In this document: piece by piece, positions 15,724 through 23,179 of the stretch
Layout: each line of letters starts with the position of its first letter
Numbering within the stretch: position 1 is the stretch's first letter
Assembly (NCBI RefSeq): GCF_001611795.1
Contig: NZ_CP015098.1
Location: 7,564,001-7,628,000, forward strand
Origin: Streptomyces qaidamensis
Lineage (GTDB): Bacteria > Actinomycetota > Actinomycetes > Streptomycetales > Streptomycetaceae
DNA: 64,000 nt
Direction: 5' to 3'
The notes under the pieces: generated by a model
Told to the model about the DNA's origin: nothing
The model's database searches: none
The model's input: the letters and a program-made list of their open reading frames with translations, nothing else
Made by a program: the position numbers and the translations under genes

Positions 15724-16929
15724 CTAGCCCTGGAATCGATACTCTTCGAGCAGCCGCCTGCCGATGATCATTTTCTGGATCTCGGCGGTACCTTCACCGA
15801 TGAGCAGCATCGGAGCCTCACGGTAGAGACGCTCGATCTCGTACTCCTTGGAGAAGCCGTAGCCCCCGTGGATACGGAAAGCGTCTTCCACGACCTCCTT
15901 GCAGTACTCGGAGGCGAGGTACTTCGCCATCCCGGCCTCCAGGTCGTTTCGCTCCCCGGAGTCCTTTTTGCGTGCTGCGTTCACCATCATCGCATGGGCG
16001 GCCTCGACCTTGGTAGCCATCTCGGCCAGCTTGAACTGGATCGCCTGGTGCTGCGCGATCGGCTTCCCGAAGGTGTGACGCTGCTGCGCGTACTGGACGC
16101 CCAGTTCGAACGCACGCTGAGCGACGCCGCAACCACGCGCCGCCACGTTGACGCGGCCGACCTCCACGCCGTCCATCATCTGGTAGAAACCACGGCCGGT
16201 GACCCCGCCGAGCACACGATCCGCAGGAATCCGCAGGCCATCCATGATGAGTTCGGTGGTGTCGACCCCCTTGTAACCCATCTTGTCGATCTTGCCGGGG
16301 ATCGTGAGGCCGGGCCGGACCTCGCCGAAACCGGGCTCCTTCTCGACCAGGAAGGTCGTCATCGACTTGTGCGGCGCGGTGCCCTCGGGGTGACCTTCGT
16401 CACTTCTGACCAGGACGGCCACCAGCGACGACGTTCCGCCGTTCGTCAGCCACATCTTCTGGCCGTTGAGGACGTACTCCTCGCCGTCCTTCACCGCCTT
16501 CGACGTGATCGCCGAGACGTCCGAGCCGAGGCCCGGCTCCGACATCGAGAACGCGCCCCGGATGTCGCCGGCCGCCATGCGCGGCAGGAAGTGGTCCTTC
16601 TGCTCCTGCGTGCCGTGCTGCTTGAGCATGTACGCCACGATGAAGTGGGTGTTGATGATGCCGGACACCGACATCCACCCGCGGGCGATCTCCTCCACGC
16701 ACAGCGCGTAGGTCAGGAGCGACTCGCCCAGACCCCCGTACTCCTCGGGGATCATCAGGCCGAACAGGCCCAACTCCTTCAGCCCGTCGACGATCGCTTG
16801 CGGGTACTCGTCGCGGTGCTCCAGCTCCGTGGCGACCGGAATGATCTCCTTGTCCACGAAGTCCCGGACGGTGGACAGGATCTCCTGCTGGACGTCCGTC
16901 AGACCGGCGGTCTGGGCGAGTCGCGCCAT
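15724..16929 (-). CDS. mcd: Acyl-CoA dehydrogenase, probable (2S)-methylsuccinyl-CoA dehydrogenase
   Basis: A 401-residue FAD-dependent acyl-CoA dehydrogenase. Motifs include PEEYGGLGES, the flavin-binding AFSMSEPGLGSDVSAI, QKMWLTNGG, and the C-terminal YLASEYCKEVVEDAFRIHGGYGFSKEYEIERLYRE. The start at 16929 (MARLAQTAGL) follows the stop of the hydratase gene by 2 nt; the open frame to 17112 overlaps that gene and is rejected. In the ethylmalonyl-CoA pathway this step oxidises (2S)-methylsuccinyl-CoA to mesaconyl-CoA. That specificity comes from the operon partners; the family alone would only say acyl-CoA dehydrogenase. It is the last gene of the operon. Confidence 0.85.
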   Translation of the reverse strand: MARLAQTAGLTDVQQEILSTVRDFVDKEIIPVATELEHRDEYPQAIVDGLKELGLFGLMIPEEYGGLGESLLTYALCVEEIARGWMSVSGIINTHFIVAYMLKQHGTQEQKDHFLPRMAAGDIRGAFSMSEPGLGSDVSAITSKAVKDGEEYVLNGQKMWLTNGGTSSLVAVLVRSDEGHPEGTAPHKSMTTFLVEKEPGFGEVRPGLTIPGKIDKMGYKGVDTTELIMDGLRIPADRVLGGVTGRGFYQMMDGVEVGRVNVAARGCGVAQRAFELGVQYAQQRHTFGKPIAQHQAIQFKLAEMATKVEAAHAMMVNAARKKDSGERNDLEAGMAKYLASEYCKEVVEDAFRIHGGYGFSKEYEIERLYREAPMLLIGEGTAEIQKMIIGRRLLEEYRFQG

Positions 16930-16931
16930 GG

Positions 16932-17444
16932 CTACTTCTCCTGCTCCCTGAGCTCGGGGCGGCCGGGCTGCTCGCCGCCGCGCTCCTTGATGTACGTCTC
17001 GGTCGGCACCATCACCTTGCGGCGGAACACGCAGACCAGCGTGCCGTCCTGCTTGTAGCCCTTGGTCTCGACGTAGACGATGCCGCGGTCGTTCTTCGAC
17101 TTCGACGGCCATTTGTCGAGCACGGTCGTCTGGCCGTAGACCGTGTCGCCGTGGAAGGTCGGCGCCACATGCTTGAGCGACTCGATCTCCAGGTTGGCGA
17201 TCGCCTTGCCGGAGATGTCCGGTACGGACATGCCGAGCAGCAGCGAGTAGATGTAGTTCCCGACGACGACGTTCTTGCCGAAGTCCGTCGTCTTCTCCGC
17301 ATAGTTCGTGTCCATGTGGAGCGGGTGGTGGTTCATGGTGAGGAGGCAGAACAGGTGGTCGTCGTACTCCGTGACCGTCTTGCCCGGCCAGTGCTTGTAC
17401 GTCGCCCCGACCTCGAACTCCTCGTAGGTGCGTCCGAACTGCAT
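16932..17444 (-). CDS. mch: MaoC-family enoyl-CoA hydratase, probable mesaconyl-CoA hydratase
   Basis: A 170-residue hot-dog-fold hydratase. The N-terminus (MQFGRTYEEFEVGATYKHWPGKTVTEYDDHLFCLLTMNHHPLHMD) has the MaoC hydratase pattern of an acidic residue followed by an N-H-x-P-L-H type site. FVVGNYIYSLLLGM-like and TFHGDTVY segments follow. It probably adds water to mesaconyl-C1-CoA to give beta-methylmalyl-CoA, the substrate of the lyase encoded 5 nt upstream. Single-domain length here contrasts with the two-domain hydratases of proteobacteria. Function assignment depends on the operon. Confidence 0.85.
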   Translation of the reverse strand: MQFGRTYEEFEVGATYKHWPGKTVTEYDDHLFCLLTMNHHPLHMDTNYAEKTTDFGKNVVVGNYIYSLLLGMSVPDISGKAIANLEIESLKHVAPTFHGDTVYGQTTVLDKWPSKSKNDRGIVYVETKGYKQDGTLVCVFRRKVMVPTETYIKERGGEQPGRPELREQEK

Positions 17445-17449
17445 CGCGC

Positions 17450-18424
17450 TCAGCCCTCCGGGATCTCGAACTTGCTGGTGCGCTGCATGCCGGCCGCGCG
17501 GCCCTTGCCGGAGATGACCAGGGCCATCTTGCGGCTGGCCTCGTCGATCATCTCGTCGCCGAGCATCGCCGAGCCCTTCTTGCCGCCCGCCTCGGACGTG
17601 TAGTAGTCGTACGCGTCCAGGATCAGCTCGGCGTGGTCGTAGTCCTCCTGCGACGGCGAGAAGATCTCGTTGGACGCCTCGACCTGGCCCGGGTGCAGCA
17701 CCCACTTGCCGTCGAAGCCGAGCGCGGCGGCCCGCTGGGCGACCTCGCGGTAGCCGTCGATGTTGCGGATCTGCAGGTAGGGGCCGTCGATCGCCTGGAG
17801 GTTGTTGGCGCGGGCGGCCATCAGGATCTTCATCAGGATGTAGTGGTAGGCGTCCGCCGGGTAGCCGGGCGGCTGCTCGCCCACGACCAGCGACTTCATG
17901 TTGATCGACGCCATGAAGTCGGCCGGGCCGAAGATGATCGTCTCGACGCGCTGGGAGGCCGTCGCGATCTCGTTGACGTTGTTCAGGCCCTGGGCGTTCT
18001 CGATCTGCGCCTCGATGCCGATCTTGCCGACCTCGAAGCCCATCGTCTTCTCGATCTGGGTGAGGAGGAGGTCGAGGGCGACGATCTGCTCGGCCGTCTG
18101 CACCTTCGGCAGCATGATGCAGTCGAGGTTCTGGCCGGCGCCCTCGACGACCGTGACGACATCGCGGTACGTCCACTCGGTCGTCCAGTCGTTGACGCGC
18201 ACGACCCGCGTCTTGCCCGTCCAGTCGCCCTCGTTGAGGAACTTCACGATGGTGTGCCGCGCCTCGGGCTTGGCGAGCGGGGCGCACGCGTCCTCCAGGT
18301 CGAGGAAGACCTGGTCGGCGGGGAGGCCCTGGGCCTTCTCCAGGAAGCGCGGGTTCGAGCCCGGTACCGCCAGGCAGGAACGCCGGGGGCGAAGGCGGTT
18401 GACCTGCGGAGCAGGGCTGGTCAT
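17450..18424 (-). CDS. mcl: L-malyl-CoA/beta-methylmalyl-CoA lyase (HpcH/HpaI, CitE-like)
   Basis: A 324-residue metal-dependent (beta/alpha)8 CoA-ester lyase. The N-terminus has RSCLAVPGSNPRFLEKAQGLPADQVFLDLEDACAP, with the family's Arg and the acidic LDLEDA stretch; VRVNDW, LPKVQTAEQI and GIEAQIENAQGLNNVNEIA supply further ligands. It cleaves beta-methylmalyl-CoA to glyoxylate and propionyl-CoA. It overlaps the mutase gene by 4 nt (ATGA) and precedes the hydratase by 5 nt. Confidence 0.9.
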   Translation of the reverse strand: MTSPAPQVNRLRPRRSCLAVPGSNPRFLEKAQGLPADQVFLDLEDACAPLAKPEARHTIVKFLNEGDWTGKTRVVRVNDWTTEWTYRDVVTVVEGAGQNLDCIMLPKVQTAEQIVALDLLLTQIEKTMGFEVGKIGIEAQIENAQGLNNVNEIATASQRVETIIFGPADFMASINMKSLVVGEQPPGYPADAYHYILMKILMAARANNLQAIDGPYLQIRNIDGYREVAQRAAALGFDGKWVLHPGQVEASNEIFSPSQEDYDHAELILDAYDYYTSEAGGKKGSAMLGDEMIDEASRKMALVISGKGRAAGMQRTSKFEIPEG

Positions 18425-20469
18425 GCGGGGACCTCCAGGGGGTCGAGCTTGTTCGCTTTCCGGATCTCGTCGACGATGCGGCCGATGATTCCGGTGATGT
18501 CGAAGTCCTTCGGGGTGAAGACCGCGGCCACTCCGGCTTCCCTGAGCTGCTCGGCATCACCGTTCGGGATGATGCCACCGGCGATCACCGGTATATCTGT
18601 GGCACCGGCCACACGGAGCCGTTCGAGTACGTCCGGCACCAATTGGGCGTGCGAGCCGGACAGGATGGACAGGCCGACCGCGTGCACGTCCTCGGCGAGG
18701 GCCGCGTCCACGATCTGCTCCGGCGTCAGCCGGATGCCCTGGTAGACCACCTCGAAGCCGGCGTCGCGCGCGCGGACCGCGATCTGCTCGGCGCCGTTGG
18801 AGTGCCCGTCCAGGCCGGGCTTGCCGACCAGGAAGCGCAGCTTGCCCACGCCCATGTCCTCGGCCGTCAGATCCACCTTGCGGCGCACCAGGGCGAGCGT
18901 GCTGCCCTCCTCGACGGGGACGGCCACCGGCGCCGAGGAGACGCCCGTGGGCGCCCGGAACTCGCCGAACACCTCGCGCAGGGCCCCGGCCCACTCGCCG
19001 GTCGTCGCCCCGGCTCGGGCGCACTCCAGGGTGGCCTCCATGAGGTTCTCGCTGCCGCGCGCGGCCTCCTTCAGCCGCTCCAGCGCCTTGCAGGGGCGCG
19101 GGTGGTTGAACGGCGGCTGGTAGCGGCTGTCGCGCCACTGCTGCAGCGCGGCGATGACCCGGGCCTCGACCGCCGGGTCCACCGTCTGGATCGCGGTGTC
19201 CAGGTCGGCGGTCAGCGGGTTCGGCTCGGTGCCCTCGAAGGCGTTGACACCGATGATCTTCTCCTGGCCGGACTCGATCCGGCCCCGGCGCTCGGCGTGC
19301 GAGGCGACCAGCTGCGACTTGAGGTAGCCCGACTCGACGGCCGCCATCGCGCCGCCCATCTCCTGGATGCGGTCGATCTCGGCGAACGACGCCTCGACCA
19401 GCTGCTCCACCTTCGCCTCGATCACCTTCGAGCCCTCGAAGATGTCCTCGTACTCCAGCAGGTCGCTCTCGTACGCCAGCACCTGCTGGATGCGCAGCGA
19501 CCACTGCTGGTCCCACGGGCGGGGCAGGCCGAGGGCCTCGTTCCAGGCGGGGAGCTGCACGGCACGCGCGCGGGCGTCCTTGGAGAGGGTGACGGCCAGC
19601 ATCTCCAGCACGATCCGCTGGACGTTGTTCTCCGGCTGCGCCTCCGTCAGGCCCAGGGAGTTGACCTGGACGCCGTAGCGGAAGCGGCGCTGCTTGGGGT
19701 TCTCGATGCCGTACCGCTCACGGGTGATGCGGTCCCAGATACGGCCGAACGCCCGCATCTTGCACATCTCCTCGACGAAGCGGACGCCCGCGTTCACGAA
19801 GAACGAGATGCGCGCGACGACGTCGCCCATGCGCTCCTGCGGCACCTGGCCGGAGTCGCGCACGGCGTCGAGGACGGCGATCGCGGTGGACATCGCGTAC
19901 GCGATCTCCTGCACCGGCGTGGCGCCCGCCTCCTGCAGGTGGTAGCTGCAGATGTTGATCGGGTTCCACTTCGGCATGTGGGAGACCGTGTACGCGATCA
20001 TGTCCGTCGTCAGACGGAGGCTCGGCCCCGGCGGGAAGACGTGCGTCCCGCGGGACAGGTACTCCTTGACGATGTCGTTCTGGGTCGTGCCCTGGAGCTT
20101 GGTGATGTCCGCGCCCTGCTCCTCGGCGACGACCTGGTAGAGCGCCAGCAGCCACATGGCGGTGGCGTTGATCGTCATCGAGGTGTTCATCTGCTCCAGG
20201 GGGATGTCCTGGAACAGCCGGCGCATGTCACCGACGTGCGCGATCGGCACGCCGACCCGGCCGACCTCGCCGCGGGCGAGGATGTGGTCGGAGTCGTAGC
20301 CGGTCTGCGTCGGCAGGTCGAACGCCACCGACAGACCCGTCTGGCCCTTGGCGAGGTTGCGCCGGTACAGCTCGTTGGACGCCTCGGCGGTGGAGTGACC
20401 GGCATAGGTCCGCATGAGCCACGGCCGGTCCTTCTCCCGCTTGCCTTCGGCGGGCTGACGCTCAGTCAT
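18421..20469 (-). CDS. ecm: Ethylmalonyl-CoA mutase (coenzyme B12-dependent)
   Basis: A 682-residue one-chain acyl-CoA mutase (MeaA type). The barrel domain (1-520) has RTYAGHSTAEASNELYRRNLA, GLSVAFDLPTQTGYDSDH and MTINATAMWLLALY. The cobalamin-binding domain (about 545-675) has the DxHxxG motif in VGKPGLDGHSNGAEQIAVRA, followed by SILSGSH and AGGIIPNGD. It isomerises ethylmalonyl-CoA to methylsuccinyl-CoA. The single-subunit form and the neighbouring ccr separate it from heterodimeric methylmalonyl-CoA mutase. Translation starts 15 nt after the ccr stop. Confidence 0.92.
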   Translation of the reverse strand: MTERQPAEGKREKDRPWLMRTYAGHSTAEASNELYRRNLAKGQTGLSVAFDLPTQTGYDSDHILARGEVGRVGVPIAHVGDMRRLFQDIPLEQMNTSMTINATAMWLLALYQVVAEEQGADITKLQGTTQNDIVKEYLSRGTHVFPPGPSLRLTTDMIAYTVSHMPKWNPINICSYHLQEAGATPVQEIAYAMSTAIAVLDAVRDSGQVPQERMGDVVARISFFVNAGVRFVEEMCKMRAFGRIWDRITRERYGIENPKQRRFRYGVQVNSLGLTEAQPENNVQRIVLEMLAVTLSKDARARAVQLPAWNEALGLPRPWDQQWSLRIQQVLAYESDLLEYEDIFEGSKVIEAKVEQLVEASFAEIDRIQEMGGAMAAVESGYLKSQLVASHAERRGRIESGQEKIIGVNAFEGTEPNPLTADLDTAIQTVDPAVEARVIAALQQWRDSRYQPPFNHPRPCKALERLKEAARGSENLMEATLECARAGATTGEWAGALREVFGEFRAPTGVSSAPVAVPVEEGSTLALVRRKVDLTAEDMGVGKLRFLVGKPGLDGHSNGAEQIAVRARDAGFEVVYQGIRLTPEQIVDAALAEDVHAVGLSILSGSHAQLVPDVLERLRVAGATDIPVIAGGIIPNGDAEQLREAGVAAVFTPKDFDITGIIGRIVDEIRKANKLDPLEVPA

Positions 20470-20484
20470 CTATGACCCCGGGTC

Positions 20485-21828
20485 TCAGATGTTGCGGAAG
20501 CGGTTGATGGCGTCGATGTGCTTGGCGCGCTTCTCGTGGTCGCGCACGCCCAGGCCCTCCTCGGGGGCCATGCACAGCACGCCGACCTTGCCCTGGTGGA
20601 GGTTGCGGTGCACGTCGTAGGCGGCCTGGCCGGTGTCCTGAAGGGAGTACACCTTCGACAGGGTCGGGTGGATCTTGCCCTTCGCGATGAGCCGGTTGGC
20701 CTCCCAGGCCTCGCGGTAGTTGGCGAAGTGCGAGCCGATGATCCGCTTCAGTGACATCCACAGGTAGCGGTTGTCGTACTCGTGCATGTAGCCCGAGGTC
20801 GAGGCGCAGGTGGTGATGGTGCCGCCCTTGCGCGTGACGTAGACGCTCGCGCCGAAGGTCTCACGGCCGGGGTGCTCGAAGACGATGTCGATGTCCTCGC
20901 CGCCGGTGAACTCGCGGATGCGCTTGCCGAAGCGCTTCCACTCCTTCGGGTCCTGGGTGTTCTCGTCCTTCCAGAACTTGTAGCCCTCGGCGCTGCGGTC
21001 GATGATCGCCTCGGCGCCCATCGAGCGGCAGATGTCCGCCTTCTGCTCGCTGGAGACGACACAGATCGGGTTGGCGCCGCCGGCCAGCGCGAACTGGGTG
21101 GCGTAGCTGCCGAGCCCGCCGCTCGCGCCCCAGATCAGGACGTTGTCGCCCTGCTTCATGCCGGCGCCGTTGCGGGAGACCAACTGCCGGTAGGCGGTGG
21201 AGTTGACCAGGCCGGGAGCGGCGGCCTCCTCCCAGCTGAGGTGGTCGGGCTTCGGCATCAGCTGGTTGGACTTGACCAGGGCGATCTCGGCGAGGCCGCC
21301 GAAGTTGGTCTCGAAGCCCCAGATGCGCTGCTCCGGGTCGAGCATCGTGTCGTTGTGGCCGTCGCTGGACTCCAGCTCGACGGAGAGGCAGTGCGCGACG
21401 ACCTCGTCGCCGGGCCGCCAGGCGTTGACGCCCGGGCCGGTGCGCAGGACGACACCCGCGAGGTCGGAGCCGATGATGTGGTACGGCAGGTCGTGGCGCT
21501 TGGTGAGCTCGCTGAGCCGGCCGTAGCGCTCCAGGAAGCCGAAGGTCGACAGCGGCTCGAAGATCGAGGTCCACACCGAGTTGTAGTTGACCGACGAGGC
21601 CATGACGGCCACCAGGGCCTCACCCGGGCCGAGCTCGGGCAGCGGCACCTCGTCCAGGTGGATCGACTTGCGGGGGTCCTTGTCGCGGGTTTCGAGGCCC
21701 GCGAACATCTCCGTCTCGTCCTTGTGCACGGTGATCGCGCGGTACGACTCGGGGAGCGGGAGGGCGGCGAAGTCCTCCGACGTGGAGTCGGGCGACTGGA
21801 TCGCGGCCAGGATGTCCTTAACGGTCAC
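20485..21828 (-). CDS. ccr: Crotonyl-CoA carboxylase/reductase
   Basis: A 447-residue medium-chain reductase that reductively carboxylates crotonyl-CoA to ethylmalonyl-CoA with NADPH and CO2. Features: SSVNYNSVWTSIFEPLSTFGFLERYG, the nucleotide-binding LIWGASGGLGSYATQFALAGGANPICVVSS, and FEHPGRETFGASVYVTRKGGTITTCASTSGYMHEYDNRYLWMSLKRIIGSH with the CO2-pocket region. The start is GTG 21828: GGAGG lies 7 nt before it and the resulting length is that of known Streptomyces Ccr. The frame upstream to 22053 is not coding. Ccr also supplies ethylmalonyl-CoA to polyketide synthases. First gene of the operon. Confidence 0.95.
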   Translation of the reverse strand: MTVKDILAAIQSPDSTSEDFAALPLPESYRAITVHKDETEMFAGLETRDKDPRKSIHLDEVPLPELGPGEALVAVMASSVNYNSVWTSIFEPLSTFGFLERYGRLSELTKRHDLPYHIIGSDLAGVVLRTGPGVNAWRPGDEVVAHCLSVELESSDGHNDTMLDPEQRIWGFETNFGGLAEIALVKSNQLMPKPDHLSWEEAAAPGLVNSTAYRQLVSRNGAGMKQGDNVLIWGASGGLGSYATQFALAGGANPICVVSSEQKADICRSMGAEAIIDRSAEGYKFWKDENTQDPKEWKRFGKRIREFTGGEDIDIVFEHPGRETFGASVYVTRKGGTITTCASTSGYMHEYDNRYLWMSLKRIIGSHFANYREAWEANRLIAKGKIHPTLSKVYSLQDTGQAAYDVHRNLHQGKVGVLCMAPEEGLGVRDHEKRAKHIDAINRFRNI

Positions 21829-22024
21829 GGTGTTGCCTCCGGCGGTGAGCGCCCTGAGGGAGGGGCGCCGATGGTTACGTCGGTGCTGCTGAGGGTTGAG
21901 GGTGTGCCGTCGGTTCGGCGGTGGTGCTGTTCGGCAGCGCTGGGTGGCGCGGGAGGTTGCCTGTGACGCAGGCGCCCGGGCGGGCAAGCGGGTGAGCTTG
22001 CTGGGACGTCGCCCGGACCTCTTC
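21829..22024 (-). other. Leader region of the ccr operon
   Basis: About 190 nt separate the predicted transcription start (near 22018) from the ccr GTG. I see the ribosome binding site (21836-21840) but no convincing riboswitch or attenuator fold. The long leader leaves room for regulation. Confidence 0.4.
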
Positions 22025-22053
22025 AACGTATGACACCGCGTGTCACCCCGCAA
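22025..22053 (-). promoter_or_regulatory. Predicted ccr promoter with perfect palindromic operator in the spacer
   Basis: On the minus strand TTGCGG (22053-22048) and TACGTT (22030-22025) are spaced by exactly 17 nt. The spacer holds TGACACCGCGTGTCA (22031-22045), a perfect inverted repeat with a 3-nt centre that touches the -10 box. This is the usual geometry of a TetR-type repressor site; the TetR gene lies just upstream. Confidence 0.6.
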
Positions 22054-22066
22054 GGCACTGAGTGCC
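22054..22066. promoter_or_regulatory. Second palindrome upstream of ccr (GGCACT-G-AGTGCC)
   Basis: A perfect 6-1-6 inverted repeat immediately upstream of the predicted -35 box of ccr. It is unrelated in sequence to the spacer operator and may bind a different regulator. Confidence 0.4.
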
Positions 22067-22071
22067 AGAAC

Positions 22072-22086
22072 TTGACCTCAGGTGAA
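22072..22086. promoter_or_regulatory. Third, imperfect palindrome upstream of ccr (TTGACCT-C-AGGTGAA)
   Basis: A 7-1-7 inverted repeat with one mismatched pair, about 20 nt upstream of the predicted -35. With the two other palindromes it makes three dyads in 56 bp. Confidence 0.4.
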
Positions 22087-22130
22087 ATCTTTACGTAACA
22101 AATGAGCGATGATCGATCGAACGGGCTCTC

Positions 22131-22188
22131 CAGGGGCCTGCAAAACGGCCCCTGACATGCCAAAACGGCCACCCCGTGGGGTGGCCGT
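22131..22188 (-). terminator. Tandem hairpins terminating the tetR gene
   Basis: The first hairpin met by minus-strand transcription is a perfect 11-bp stem (22178-22188 with 22165-22175, GGCCACCCC arms) followed on that strand by TTTTGG. A second perfect 8-bp stem with an 8-nt loop follows (22131-22138 with 22147-22154). This is an intrinsic terminator between tetR and ccr, so ccr needs its own promoter. Confidence 0.75.
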
Positions 22189-22254
22189 CATCACACGGGC
22201 GTGAGCCGCTCCGTGCCTCCTCGAAGGGCCGTTCGGTGCGCCTCGAAGGGCCGC

Positions 22255-23064
22255 TCAGCGCTCCTTGAGAGCCTGCTCGATCGTCCGCATGACCTCGTCC
22301 AGCGGCGCGTCGGTGCGGGCGACCGTCACCAGCACCTCGCCCTGCGCGGAAGCCGTGGCTGCGGCCGGCTGCGCGTCCGTGGAGCGCCCGGCCCCGATGC
22401 CCGTGCCGAAGGTCTTCCGCACGATCGCGAAGGCGTGGTCCAGCTGCGCCTCCACGTCCCCCTGGGCGCCCGCGCGCAGCCAGCGCCGCAGCACGTGGTT
22501 GTGGGCGGTGACCACGGCCGACGCGGCGACCTCCGCCAGCAGCGGGTCGTCGTTGGCGTCGTCCGCGTGCGCGCGCTCGTCGAAGTGGCCGAGGAGATAG
22601 CGGGTGAAGAGACGCTCGTAGCGGGCCACCGACGCGATCTCCGCCTCGCGCAGGGTGGGTACCTCGCGCGTCAGCTTGTAGCGGGCGACCGAGATCTCCG
22701 GGCGGGCCGCGTACATCCTCATGACTTCCTTGATGCCACGGCACACCGTGTCGAGCGGATGCTCGTGCGCCGGCGCGGCGTTGAGCACCGCCTCCGCCCG
22801 GATCAGGGTGTCGTCGTGATCGGGGAAGATCGCCTCTTCCTTGGAGCGGAAGTGGCGGAAGAAGGTACGGCGCGCGACCCCGGCCTGGGCCGCGATCTCG
22901 TCCACGGTGGTCGCCTCGTACCCCTTGGCCGCGAACAGCTCCATCGCGGCAGCCGCCAGTTCCCGGCGCATCTTGAGCCGCTGGGCGGCGGCGCGAGAGC
23001 CGGCGGCACTCTCCGGCGCCTCGGTCGCGGCTGGTGTACGTGAGGACTTGGCGGGCTGGGGCAT
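22255..23064 (-). CDS. TetR-family transcriptional regulator, probable regulator of the ccr operon
   Basis: A 269-residue TetR regulator. After a polar N-terminal arm, the helix-turn-helix is ELFAAKGYEATTVDEIAAQAGVARRTFFRHFRSKEEAIF (about residues 45-85). The C-terminal domain is longer than usual, with a tail rich in Ala/Thr. ATG 23064 is used; ATG 23082 and starts up to 23208 are also open, and no ribosome binding site decides between them. It lies between the doubled 3-hydroxyacyl-CoA dehydrogenase and ccr on the same strand, ending in a terminator. Its position, and palindromes both near its own start and in the ccr promoter, suggest local control, probably answering a CoA ester. Confidence 0.85.
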   Translation of the reverse strand: MPQPAKSSRTPAATEAPESAAGSRAAAQRLKMRRELAAAAMELFAAKGYEATTVDEIAAQAGVARRTFFRHFRSKEEAIFPDHDDTLIRAEAVLNAAPAHEHPLDTVCRGIKEVMRMYAARPEISVARYKLTREVPTLREAEIASVARYERLFTRYLLGHFDERAHADDANDDPLLAEVAASAVVTAHNHVLRRWLRAGAQGDVEAQLDHAFAIVRKTFGTGIGAGRSTDAQPAAATASAQGEVLVTVARTDAPLDEVMRTIEQALKER

Positions 23065-23083
23065 GCCCTGAACGTACTGCATG

Positions 23084-23101
23084 TGCGCAGCTCGCTGCGC
23101 A
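23084..23101. promoter_or_regulatory. Perfect inverted repeat upstream of tetR
   Basis: TGCGCAG-CTCG-CTGCGCA, a perfect 7-4-7 dyad 20 nt before the preferred tetR start (2 nt before the alternative start at 23082). A candidate autoregulatory site. It does not match the ccr spacer palindrome, so the same protein need not bind both. Confidence 0.45.
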
Positions 23102-23179
23102 TGGCCTGGTTCGTGGAACCGGTCCGGGCCGAGCAGGCCGCCCCACTCCGCGCCGGACCGGAACCAGTCGCCGGGACGC

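Noticed and set aside
16930..17112. N-terminal extension of the acyl-CoA dehydrogenase
   Set aside because: It overlaps the mch gene in another frame; MARLAQ at 16929 starts 2 nt after the mch stop.
21829..22053. N-terminal extension of Ccr by 75 residues
   Set aside because: The extension runs through the predicted promoter and palindromes, and has Arg/Pro-rich non-protein composition; GTG 21828 has a good ribosome binding site and gives family length.
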